Shown piece by piece: positions 1 to 6,336 of a stretch of 8,588 nt of DNA (the stretch's first letter is position 1; each line of letters opens with the position of its first letter). Below the pieces are notes generated by a model. That model ran no database searches and was not told where the DNA came from. It saw only the letters and a list, made by a program, of their open reading frames with translations. The position numbers and the translations under genes were made by a program. The stretch comes from JBLIAZ01 sp047631875. Its GTDB lineage: Bacteria; Bacteroidota; Bacteroidia; Flavobacteriales_C; GCA-002722245. The stretch spans positions 1-8,588 of the forward strand of contig JBLIAZ010000105.1 in NCBI GenBank assembly GCA_047631875.1, given 5' to 3'.

Positions 1-944
1 AAGATTTGCCTTTTAAACCGGTGATTACTAATAGTGATCTGAGCTTTTGTGATGGAGACAGTATATTGTTAAACACCGTATGGCCAGATCTTGGCACGTT
101 GGAGTGGAACGATGCGACCATGTCAACAACGCAAAGTATTTGGGTGAAGGAATCGGGCGATTACATTGTTACAGGGACTGGTTTAAATGGATGTTCCAAT
201 GCGTCAGAACCAGCTACGGTGGTTAATAATGACATCCCAAATAATCCTATTGTAAGTGAAATATCTGGAACGCCTTGTCAAGGAGATTCAATACAATTAG
301 ATGTTGATATTGCTGGAGCAGATTCTTTGTTCTGGTATATTAATGGAGAGGTGAGTAATACTTATAATTCGAGTACTGATTTTAATATCAATAATGACGT
401 AAGCTACCAATTTGTTAATAAAACATCAGAAGGTTGTATTTCTGATACGGTAACTTATTCAGTAGTCTTTGGTTCTGCACCAAGCAAACCTATCGTCAAT
501 ATCTTGTCAAATGACAGCTTGCAAATAATTGGTGATGCCACAACATATTATTGGTATTTGGGTGATGGGACATTGGTAAGTACCGAAACAGATTCTATTT
601 TTGAGCCTACCGAAAACGGAAGTTATTTTGTCGTTGGAGGTAATGGTCCTTGTTTATCTGAACCATCTGATACAGTGATAGTTGATTTGTATAATGGAAT
701 TGCATCTATCGATGAAAACGAGCAAATGGTCGTTTTTCCTAATCCAAATAGTGGGACTTTTAACATTAAACTATTGTCAAGATCAACCATAAATATTAGA
801 GATATATATGGTAAGGTTGTATATAGTAATACAAGCTCTAAAGGAATTACGTCAATTGAACTAAATGTAAGTACAGGTGTATATTTTATGGAAGTTTTGT
901 CAAGTAAGCACTTGGTGTCTGTAAAGAGAATAGTTGTAGAGTAA
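1..944 (+). CDS. Secreted modular protein with T9SS type A C-terminal sorting domain, 5'-truncated by window edge (paralog 1)
   Basis: This is the C-terminal 313 residues of a protein that begins left of the window. The reading frame is already open at base 3 (Asp-Leu-Pro-Phe-Lys-Pro), and the same words occur inside the complete paralog at 2480, so the TTG at position 6 is not a start. Three Ig/PKD-like beta-sandwich modules are visible: about 3-205 (starts FCDGDS, ends NGCSN), about 237-455 (PCQGDS to EGCISD) and about 480-690 (YYWYLGDGT to GPCLSEPSD). Each of the first two opens with Cys-x-Gly-Asp and closes with Gly-Cys. From about 729 to the stop is a T9SS type A sorting domain: VVFPNPNSG, then the IRDIYGKVVY strand, then GVYFMEV and a basic end (KRIVVE). 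Such domains send Sec-exported proteins through the T9SS to the cell surface or medium. The N-terminus is probably a signal peptide and GEVED domain as in its neighbour, but this is inferred. Ligand and role are unknown. Confidence 0.9.
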   Translation, partial: DLPFKPVITNSDLSFCDGDSILLNTVWPDLGTLEWNDATMSTTQSIWVKESGDYIVTGTGLNGCSNASEPATVVNNDIPNNPIVSEISGTPCQGDSIQLDVDIAGADSLFWYINGEVSNTYNSSTDFNINNDVSYQFVNKTSEGCISDTVTYSVVFGSAPSKPIVNILSNDSLQIIGDATTYYWYLGDGTLVSTETDSIFEPTENGSYFVVGGNGPCLSEPSDTVIVDLYNGIASIDENEQMVVFPNPNSGTFNIKLLSRSTINIRDIYGKVVYSNTSSKGITSIELNVSTGVYFMEVLSSKHLVSVKRIVVE

Positions 945-963
945 GAAATATTGCCTAATTTTG
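933..963 (+). promoter_or_regulatory. Possible Bacteroidota-type promoter for the second paralog
   Basis: TAATTTTG at 956-963 fits the phylum's -7 consensus TAnnTTTG, and TTG at 934-936 lies 19 bases upstream, a suitable place for the -33 element. Initiation would fall near 967-972, in the left arm of the terminator of the previous gene, giving a leader of about 70 bases before the ATG at 1043. The gap downstream of the terminator is only 46 bases and holds no better match. It is a consensus match only, in AT-rich sequence. Confidence 0.35.
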
Positions 964-996
964 AAACGGTAGTCAACTGATGGCTACCGTTTTTTT
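964..996 (+). terminator. Rho-independent terminator after paralog 1
   Basis: AAACGGTAG (964-972) pairs with CTACCGTTT (984-992). The stem can be extended inward by T973-G983 (wobble), C974-G982 and A975-T981, leaving a 5-base loop. Seven T residues follow directly (990-996). It lies 20 bases after the stop at 944. Confidence 0.85.
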
Positions 997-999
997 ATG

Positions 1000-1014
1000 C
1001 CTGAAAAAATCAGG
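1000..1014 (+). other. Small hairpin between terminator and paralog 2 start
   Basis: CCTGA-AAAAA-TCAGG is a perfect 5-bp stem with an all-A loop, 28 bases before the ATG at 1043. It could be a leader structure of the downstream mRNA or chance. No T-run follows, so it is not a second terminator. Confidence 0.3.
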
Positions 1015-1042
1015 ATTCTTTGACTTATTAAAAATTACTGTA

Positions 1043-3421
1043 ATGATTAAGAAAGCCAACATGTTAGGTTTCTTTTTCTTATTACTATCCACTAATTTTT
1101 ATGCTCAGTATTGCTTACCTGCGGTGACTTGTGGGAATTTCATTATTAATACTGAAATACAAGATGAAACTACTGCAACACTATTAAACAACCCATCATC
1201 GGTTTGTGTAGGGTATTCTGATTACTCAAATTTAGCACCATTTGATTTGAATGCTGGTCAGGCTTATGTTACTTACATAACACCCAATGCGCCAGGTTCA
1301 TATCAAAGTGACTTAAATATTTTTGGCTATATAGTTTGGGTAGATTTTGATCAATCGGGTACTTTTGATAATGAAGAATCGGCATTTGTATATAAAAACA
1401 CAGCTTCTTTGGCAACACCCATTACCTCTATCAAAGAGTATGTGGCAATTAATGTTCCTGTTGATGCAATGTCTGGCATTACAAGGATGAGGATAAAGGC
1501 TGATTTTATAGGTCCTAACCAAAATTTTGATAATACGTTTGCATGCAATAACAATAAAGGGGAAGTAGAAGATTATTTGGTTAACATTATTAGCCCTATA
1601 GACTTTACACCTGCGTGTGCGTTAAATCCTTCTCCAAAAGATACTACTGATAACTTGTGTAATATCGGAACAATACTATCTTTTGATTCACCTACTGCAG
1701 ACACCAATCCATTAAAGGATCCAACAGGATACCTGTTGTCGTTATGGACGGATAACGGTGCGATTGTTTACTTGGAACAGGACACAAATTTAGCAGCTAA
1801 TACTACTTTTATTATCCCTCAAACACTAACCCCAGGAGACACTATGTATTGGTCGGTTAGTCCGTATAATGATAGTGATACGAATAAAAACTGCACGGTT
1901 TGGTATTTTGTAACGGCACCAGATGCAAATCCAGCACCTGTAATTGCCGTTAAAGGAGATGTGAGTAGGTCTGTTGACGTTTGTTCAGGAGTAGATGCTC
2001 TTTTCGGATTGACAGACGCAAATAGCACGCCATATACAAGTGCCACCTATGACTGGGATGGAACAGACAATACCAGCTATCCACTGAATGACACTACTAT
2101 TGCTGAACCTATTTTCAATAGCACAGTATTTGGGACAACGTATGAGTTGGCTCTTCTGGTAACGGATCAATATGGCTGTATAGGAGTTGATACTGTAACA
2201 GTGTTAGTAAAACCATCAGCAGCGTCAGGGATCATTTCATCGAGTAATGGGACTAAAATATGTGAAGGGAACTTTGCGGATTTATTATTAACAGGTTATA
2301 GTCCAGGTGGTTTAATAGACTGGAAATACTCAACAGTAAGCCCGACAGGAAGTTTGTTTACGACAGGAGATTTTGATGATAATCATATGGCAGGACCAAT
2401 TACACAAGATGTGTATTATGTTGCCATTGTTGATTTGAATGGCTGTTTAGATTCATCAAATGTATTTATTGAAAAAGAAGATTTACCTTTTAAACCGGCT
2501 ATTACCAATAGTGATCTGAGCTTTTGTGATGGAGACAGTATATTGTTAAAAACCGTTTGGCCAGGGCCTGGTACAATGGAATGGAATGATGCTGCAAAGT
2601 CAACAACCCAAAGTATTTGGGTGAAAGAATCAGGTAACTATGTCGCCACGGGCATCGGTGTAAACGGATGTTCAAATGACTCGGATCCAGCTGCTGTAGT
2701 TAAAAACGAATTACCAAATAATCCTATTGTAAGTGAAATATCTGGATTGCCTTGTCAAGGAGATACAATACAAATAAATGTTGATATTGCTGGAGCTGAC
2801 TCTTTATTCTGGTTTGTCAATGGAATGTTAAGTAGTACGTATAATTCGAGTACTGATTACAATATTCGTAATGATGTAAGCTACCAATTTGTTAATAAAA
2901 CATCAGAAGGTTGTATTTCTGATACCGTTGACTATTCAGTAGTTTTTGGTTCTGCGCCAAATAAACCTATTGTCAATATTTTGTCAAATGACAGCTTGCA
3001 AATAATTGGGAATGCAGCTACTTATTATTGGTATTTGGGTGATGGAACATTGGTTAGCACAGAAACGGATTCCATTTTTGAACCTGCTGAAAACGGCAAT
3101 TACTTTGTAGTTGGAGGCAATGGACCTTGTTTGTCAGAACCATCAGACACGATGATAGTAGATTTGTATGATGGAATTACATCTATTAATGAAAATGAGC
3201 AAATCGTTGTTTTTCCAAATCCAAATAGTGGGAATTTTAATATTAAACTACTGTCAAGATCAACTATAAATATTAGAGATATCTATGGTAAGGTTGTTTA
3301 TCATAATGAACATTACAGTGGAGTAGTGGGTATTGAGTTAAATATAACTACAGGTGTGTATATTATGGAAGTTTTAACGAATCAACACTTGGTGACCATG
3401 ACAAGAATAATTGTAGAATAA
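1043..3421 (+). CDS. Secreted GEVED-domain protein with Ig/PKD-like modules and T9SS type A sorting domain (paralog 2, complete, 792 aa)
   Basis: Start chosen at ATG 1043 because it gives a clean signal peptide: MIKK, a hydrophobic core LGFFFLLLS and a likely cut before Gln22 (FYA-QYC). The earlier in-frame ATG at 980 lies inside the preceding terminator. Domains in order: GEVED domain about residues 60-185, with VDFDQSG at 100-106 and the name motif G173-E-V-E-D177; a fibronectin-III-like segment about 195-300 (SLWTDNGA, LTPGDTMYWSV); a PKD-like module about 305-395 with YDWDGTD at 336-342; an Ig-like module opening at C407; a further set from D480 that matches the upstream paralog; and a sorting domain about 720-792 (VVFPNPNSG at 722-730). 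Expected route is Sec to the periplasm, then T9SS to the surface. GEVED proteins of this phylum are often adhesin-like or enzyme-associated, but no catalytic domain is visible. Upstream and downstream terminators suggest it is its own transcription unit. Confidence 0.93.
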   Translation: MIKKANMLGFFFLLLSTNFYAQYCLPAVTCGNFIINTEIQDETTATLLNNPSSVCVGYSDYSNLAPFDLNAGQAYVTYITPNAPGSYQSDLNIFGYIVWVDFDQSGTFDNEESAFVYKNTASLATPITSIKEYVAINVPVDAMSGITRMRIKADFIGPNQNFDNTFACNNNKGEVEDYLVNIISPIDFTPACALNPSPKDTTDNLCNIGTILSFDSPTADTNPLKDPTGYLLSLWTDNGAIVYLEQDTNLAANTTFIIPQTLTPGDTMYWSVSPYNDSDTNKNCTVWYFVTAPDANPAPVIAVKGDVSRSVDVCSGVDALFGLTDANSTPYTSATYDWDGTDNTSYPLNDTTIAEPIFNSTVFGTTYELALLVTDQYGCIGVDTVTVLVKPSAASGIISSSNGTKICEGNFADLLLTGYSPGGLIDWKYSTVSPTGSLFTTGDFDDNHMAGPITQDVYYVAIVDLNGCLDSSNVFIEKEDLPFKPAITNSDLSFCDGDSILLKTVWPGPGTMEWNDAAKSTTQSIWVKESGNYVATGIGVNGCSNDSDPAAVVKNELPNNPIVSEISGLPCQGDTIQINVDIAGADSLFWFVNGMLSSTYNSSTDYNIRNDVSYQFVNKTSEGCISDTVDYSVVFGSAPNKPIVNILSNDSLQIIGNAATYYWYLGDGTLVSTETDSIFEPAENGNYFVVGGNGPCLSEPSDTMIVDLYDGITSINENEQIVVFPNPNSGNFNIKLLSRSTINIRDIYGKVVYHNEHYSGVVGIELNITTGVYIMEVLTNQHLVTMTRIIVE

Positions 3422-3471
3422 GAAAAAATTAAATAGTTGAAACGGTAGTCTGCATTTAGGCTGCCGTTTTT
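2478..3471 (+). repeat. Right copy of the tandem paralogous duplication
   Basis: Counterpart of 1-996 at an offset of 2477. The terminator stems begin with the same AAACGGTAGTC, one base off this offset, while the spacer between stop codon and stem has diverged. Much of the right arm of the stem is also kept, with one A-T pair here replaced by a T-G wobble (3446/3463). Confidence 0.85.
3440..3471 (+). terminator. Rho-independent terminator after paralog 2
   Basis: AAACGGTAG (3440-3448) pairs with CTGCCGTTT (3461-3469) with one T-G wobble. The stem can extend inward by T3449-G3460 (wobble), C3450-G3459 and T3451-A3458, leaving a 6-base loop. Five T residues end it (3467-3471). It begins 19 bases after the stop and is homologous to the terminator at 964-996. 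Confidence 0.8.
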
Positions 3472-3599
3472 GTATGATGTTAGATGAGGTCATTTTCTAT
3501 TACAATAGTCTTAAGTAGAGCATTATCAAATTCATTCATCGATAAAATTAGTCAAATTGTCAAATTTCAATTTCTTCAACTGAGAGAGTGGTAATTAAA

Positions 3600-3622
3600 C
3601 TATGCTATTGAAAACAGCATGG
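3600..3622 (+). other. Intergenic hairpin
   Basis: CTATGCT (3600-3606) pairs with AGCATGG (3616-3622), six Watson-Crick pairs and one T-G wobble, around a 9-base A-rich loop. There is no T-run after it, so it is not a terminator. Function unknown. Confidence 0.3.
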
Positions 3623-3785
3623 AATTGAAAGATAGATAAGCTTAGTTTGTGTAGTAAATAGAGGCGATTTAGGAGTGTAAATGAAACTGAATTAATTATT
3701 CATATGCACATCTATTTTATTGAAATTCAATTAGATGCTGTGTTGTGATGTTCAGTAATGATGGTGTATATATAATATATTTAAC

Positions 3786-3793
3786 TACTTTTG
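3786..3793 (+). promoter_or_regulatory. Likely -7 promoter element for paralog 3
   Basis: TACTTTTG matches the Bacteroidota -7 consensus TAnnTTTG exactly. Transcription would start near 3797-3801, giving a leader of roughly 40 bases before ATG 3838. The -33 position about 19 bases upstream has only GTG (3764-3766) instead of TTG, so the match there is weak. The site also argues against a start codon at 3745 or 3748, which would be upstream of the transcript. Confidence 0.45.
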
Positions 3794-3837
3794 TGAGTGG
3801 AATTTGTTTTAATTATAATTTATTTAATTGTGTGACT

Positions 3838-6186
3838 ATGAAAAAACATTTACTATTCTTAGGTATATTATGTTTATCCACCAACGTTTTCTCTCAATAC
3901 TGTGCCGCTAGTGGACCAGACTGTGCTAGAGCTACTAATAGTTGGATTACTGAAGTGGAGGTTGATGCGAGTGCTAATGCATCTGCTTGTACAGCTGGAT
4001 ATGAAGATTTCACTAACATAACATTTGATGTTGATATATATAACGCGCCCCTGATTTCGATTTCTTATGGAGGTTTTATAGGAGAAACAGTAGCATGTAA
4101 CGTTTTCGTTGATTTTAATCAAAATGAAAACTTCGACGAGCCTGGAGAGATTTTTGCTTTAGATCCTTCTGGTGGATTAACAGGTGTTTTTCTTGGGGTA
4201 TTATCCCCATCAGCTGATGTTGTTGAGGGTTTGACAAGAATGAGAGTAAGATTATATGATCCAGTTTTTGGGCCACCTACTGATGGGTTGTCATGTGGAG
4301 GAAATCCTCTAGGGTATGGTCAAGTAGAAGATTACACAGTAAACATTATAGGTAGTATAATAAGCTTGTCACCTCCTTGCGCAACAACACCCTTTCCTTC
4401 AGATACATTAAATGACGTGTGCAATCAAGGAACAACCTTAAGTTTTAAAGCCCCAGCTCCTGCCGCCACACCAGCGCAAGACCCTGCAGGTTACAACCTT
4501 TCTTTGTGGACTAGCAATGGAGCAATTGCATACCTCCATAAAGACACAAACTTATTAACAGCTACTTCATTTGATATTCCTGATGTGTTGACTCCTGGAG
4601 AAACATATTACTGGCAAGTAAAACCATACAACGACCTTGGAACGAATGAAGGTTGCGCGGTATGGTCATTCACTACTGCTGCAAACCCCAATCCTGTGCC
4701 GGTAATTGATGTAGATGGCAATAATGCTCGTTTGGTTGATGTATGCTCAAATTTTGATGTAGCATTTAATGCCACCGACTTAAACGGTACTCCATACACT
4801 GGAGCAACTATCGATTGGGATGGGACAGATAATACAAGCTATCCTTTGAGTGATACAACTATTACCAACCCAATATTTAATAGTACAAATTTTGGAACTA
4901 CCTATCAATTAGCTTTGATGATAGTTGATGGATTTGGATGTGTTGGTGTTGACTCAGTAGATGTTACTGTAAATGAGACAGCGACTACTGGAAGTATTTC
5001 ATCTATTGAGGGAACTAAGATATGTGATGGTGAGTTTGCTAACTTATCGCTGACTGGTTATAGCCCCGCAGGTACAATAGAGTGGAAGAAGTCAATAGTG
5101 AGCCCTACAGGAAGTCTAGCCACAACAGACGATTTTGATGATAATCATATGGCAGGACCAATTACACAAGATATTTATTATGTTGCCATAGTAGATTTAA
5201 ATGGTTGTCCCGATTCAACAAACGTATTCATAGAAAAAGAAGAATTGCCATTTAAACCTGCGATTTCTTCTGAAAGTACAATTTTTTGCGAAGGGGATAG
5301 TGTTCAATTGACAGTCGTTTGGCCCGATGCTGGAGATTTTGAATGGAATGATGCTGACATGTCGACAACTAGTGCTATCTGGGTAAAAGATGCTGCTAGT
5401 TATCATGTAACAGGAACGGCATCATCAAACGGATGTAGTAACACCTCAACTGATATTGTGATAACAGAAGGTGTAAAACCGAATAATCCTGCTATTGTGG
5501 TGAATAGCGGAACACCATGCATTGGAGAGGTGTTGAACATTACGGCTGAAATTTCTGAAGCTGCGAGCATGGAAAGATTTGTTGATTATGCGTTTTCAGA
5601 AACGTATGATGCAGATCAAGACTTTGAAATTTCGGATGATGTTATCTATCAATTTGTTAATAAAAGTGTAGACGATTGCCCGTCAGATACCATAGATTAT
5701 ATCATTGTTTTTAATGAAACTCCAGAAAGACCTGCTGTCTCTGTTTTAAACAAAAATTTGCATGTAAACGCGATAGCAACATCGTATGATTGGTATTTAG
5801 AAGATGGCACATTAATGGGCACAACTACTGATACAGTTTTTGATCCTTCGGTAGATGGCGTTTATTATGTAGTTGCTAAAAACGACCCGTGCATATCACT
5901 TCCATCCGAGACTGCTGTTGTGGACTGGGTAATTGGAATTAATGAATACGGTACCCCAGGATTTAATGTGACTATTTACCCAAATCCTGCAAATAACCTT
6001 GTGAATGTCATTGTCGAAAATAACAGCAGTACACTAATATTAACCGATGTTTCAGGGAAGGTTATTGTCACCAAAGCATTGACCCAAGGTGCAAATACAC
6101 TTGAGTTGTTTGTTGAAAAAGGAATCTATTTGATTACTGTATCCAATGGAAATAGCTCAGTTGTTGAGAAATTGATAGTGGAATAG
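3838..6186 (+). CDS. Secreted GEVED-domain protein with Ig/PKD-like modules and T9SS type A sorting domain (paralog 3, 782 aa)
   Basis: Start taken at ATG 3838, which gives a standard signal peptide: MKKH, core LLFLGILCLS, likely cut before Gln20 (VFS-QYC). GTG 3745 and ATG 3748 are in frame but would place about 30 uncharacteristic residues before it. Domains: GEVED domain about 50-172, with FVDFNQNENFDE at 90-101; the name motif here reads G161-Q-V-E-D165. A fibronectin-III-like segment follows (about 185-290, LTPGETYYWQV), then a PKD-like module (IDWDGTD at 325-331), Ig-like modules opening at C396 and after ELPFKP at 469-474, another YDWYLEDGT module, and a sorting domain from about 708 (VTIYPNPA, DVSGKVIV, GIYLITV, KLIVE). 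The middle is very close to paralog 2, while the GEVED part and the sorting domain are much more diverged. It is probably surface-exposed or released by T9SS. Role unknown. Confidence 0.93.
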   Translation: MKKHLLFLGILCLSTNVFSQYCAASGPDCARATNSWITEVEVDASANASACTAGYEDFTNITFDVDIYNAPLISISYGGFIGETVACNVFVDFNQNENFDEPGEIFALDPSGGLTGVFLGVLSPSADVVEGLTRMRVRLYDPVFGPPTDGLSCGGNPLGYGQVEDYTVNIIGSIISLSPPCATTPFPSDTLNDVCNQGTTLSFKAPAPAATPAQDPAGYNLSLWTSNGAIAYLHKDTNLLTATSFDIPDVLTPGETYYWQVKPYNDLGTNEGCAVWSFTTAANPNPVPVIDVDGNNARLVDVCSNFDVAFNATDLNGTPYTGATIDWDGTDNTSYPLSDTTITNPIFNSTNFGTTYQLALMIVDGFGCVGVDSVDVTVNETATTGSISSIEGTKICDGEFANLSLTGYSPAGTIEWKKSIVSPTGSLATTDDFDDNHMAGPITQDIYYVAIVDLNGCPDSTNVFIEKEELPFKPAISSESTIFCEGDSVQLTVVWPDAGDFEWNDADMSTTSAIWVKDAASYHVTGTASSNGCSNTSTDIVITEGVKPNNPAIVVNSGTPCIGEVLNITAEISEAASMERFVDYAFSETYDADQDFEISDDVIYQFVNKSVDDCPSDTIDYIIVFNETPERPAVSVLNKNLHVNAIATSYDWYLEDGTLMGTTTDTVFDPSVDGVYYVVAKNDPCISLPSETAVVDWVIGINEYGTPGFNVTIYPNPANNLVNVIVENNSSTLILTDVSGKVIVTKALTQGANTLELFVEKGIYLITVSNGNSSVVEKLIVE

Positions 6187-6208
6187 AAACACATAAAACA
6201 AGGTATTG

Positions 6209-6240
6209 AAAGGGTGAGCTTTATGTTCACCCTTTTTTTT
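6209..6240 (+). terminator. Rho-independent terminator after paralog 3
   Basis: AAAGGGTGAGC (6209-6219) pairs with GTTCACCCTTT (6225-6235) with one G-T wobble, leaving a 5-base loop. Eight T residues follow the C run (6233-6240). It separates the surface-protein array from parE. Confidence 0.9.
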
Positions 6241-6296
6241 GTGATCAGGTGGAAAACTTTGTTGAAAAAGTAAATGATATCACTCCATAGTACTTC

Positions 6297-6316
6297 TTGA
6301 AAATAGCTATTTTCAA
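6297..6316. promoter_or_regulatory. Perfect 20-bp palindrome upstream of parE
   Basis: TTGAAAATAGCTATTTTCAA equals its own reverse complement over all 20 bases. It ends 20 bases before the parE ATG. As DNA it has the form of an operator for a dimeric repressor. As RNA it could fold into an 8-bp stem with an AGCU loop just before the ribosome binding site. Twelve of its bases (6299-6310) recur at 6346-6357 in the first parE codons. The palindrome is seen; a regulatory role is inferred. Confidence 0.5.
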
Positions 6317-6325
6317 CACTTAAAT

Positions 6326-6332
6326 GAGGGGG
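6326..6332 (+). promoter_or_regulatory. Purine-rich ribosome binding site of parE
   Basis: GAGGGGG lies 4 bases before ATG 6337. It is a strong Shine-Dalgarno-like stretch for a phylum that often lacks one, and none of the other starts in this window has a comparable one. The spacing is shorter than usual. Confidence 0.5.
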
Positions 6333-6336
6333 TAAC

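Larger units (their letters stand above)
1..996 (+). repeat. Left copy of a tandem paralogous duplication (gene 3' end plus terminator)
   Basis: Bases 3-944 align with 2480-3421 at a constant offset of 2477 with no net indel. By eye about 58 of 312 residues differ, so roughly 80% amino-acid identity. Exact nucleotide blocks include 399-448 (50 bases, matching 2876-2925) and 504-532 (29 bases, matching 2981-3009). The similarity continues past the stop codon into the terminator stem, so the duplicated unit includes the transcription end. The left limit is outside the window. Confidence 0.85.
3472..3837. other. 366-base intergenic region with no gene
   Basis: AT-rich, with stops in all frames and no ORF that looks coding. 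It holds a back-to-back 8-base direct repeat GTCAAATT at 3551-3558 and 3559-3566, a hairpin at 3600-3622, a 13-base AT-rich inverted repeat at 3719-3731, and a likely promoter at 3786-3793. It is much longer than the 98-base gap between the first two paralogs. No tRNA or recognisable riboswitch is seen. A small RNA cannot be excluded from sequence alone. Confidence 0.6.

Noticed and set aside
6..944. Paralog 1 as a complete 312-residue gene or a truncated pseudogene
   Set aside because: The frame is open to the window edge and the sequence there matches the interior of paralog 2, so it is simply cut by the window.
623..976. 117-codon open frame on the minus strand
   Set aside because: It lies opposite a clearly coding sorting domain and crosses the terminator, with no family features or promoter. 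It is a shadow of the plus-strand gene.
980..1042. ATG 980 as the start of paralog 2
   Set aside because: It lies within the stem-loop and T-run of the preceding terminator and would put 21 residues in front of a complete signal peptide. ATG 1043 gives a normal Sec signal.
3719..3731. 13-base inverted repeat ATTGAA-A-TTCAAT
   Set aside because: Short, very AT-rich and with no room for a hairpin loop; expected by chance in a gap of this composition.
3745..3837. GTG 3745 or ATG 3748 as the start of paralog 3
   Set aside because: Both are upstream of the likely promoter and put about 30 residues before a clean signal peptide that starts at ATG 3838.
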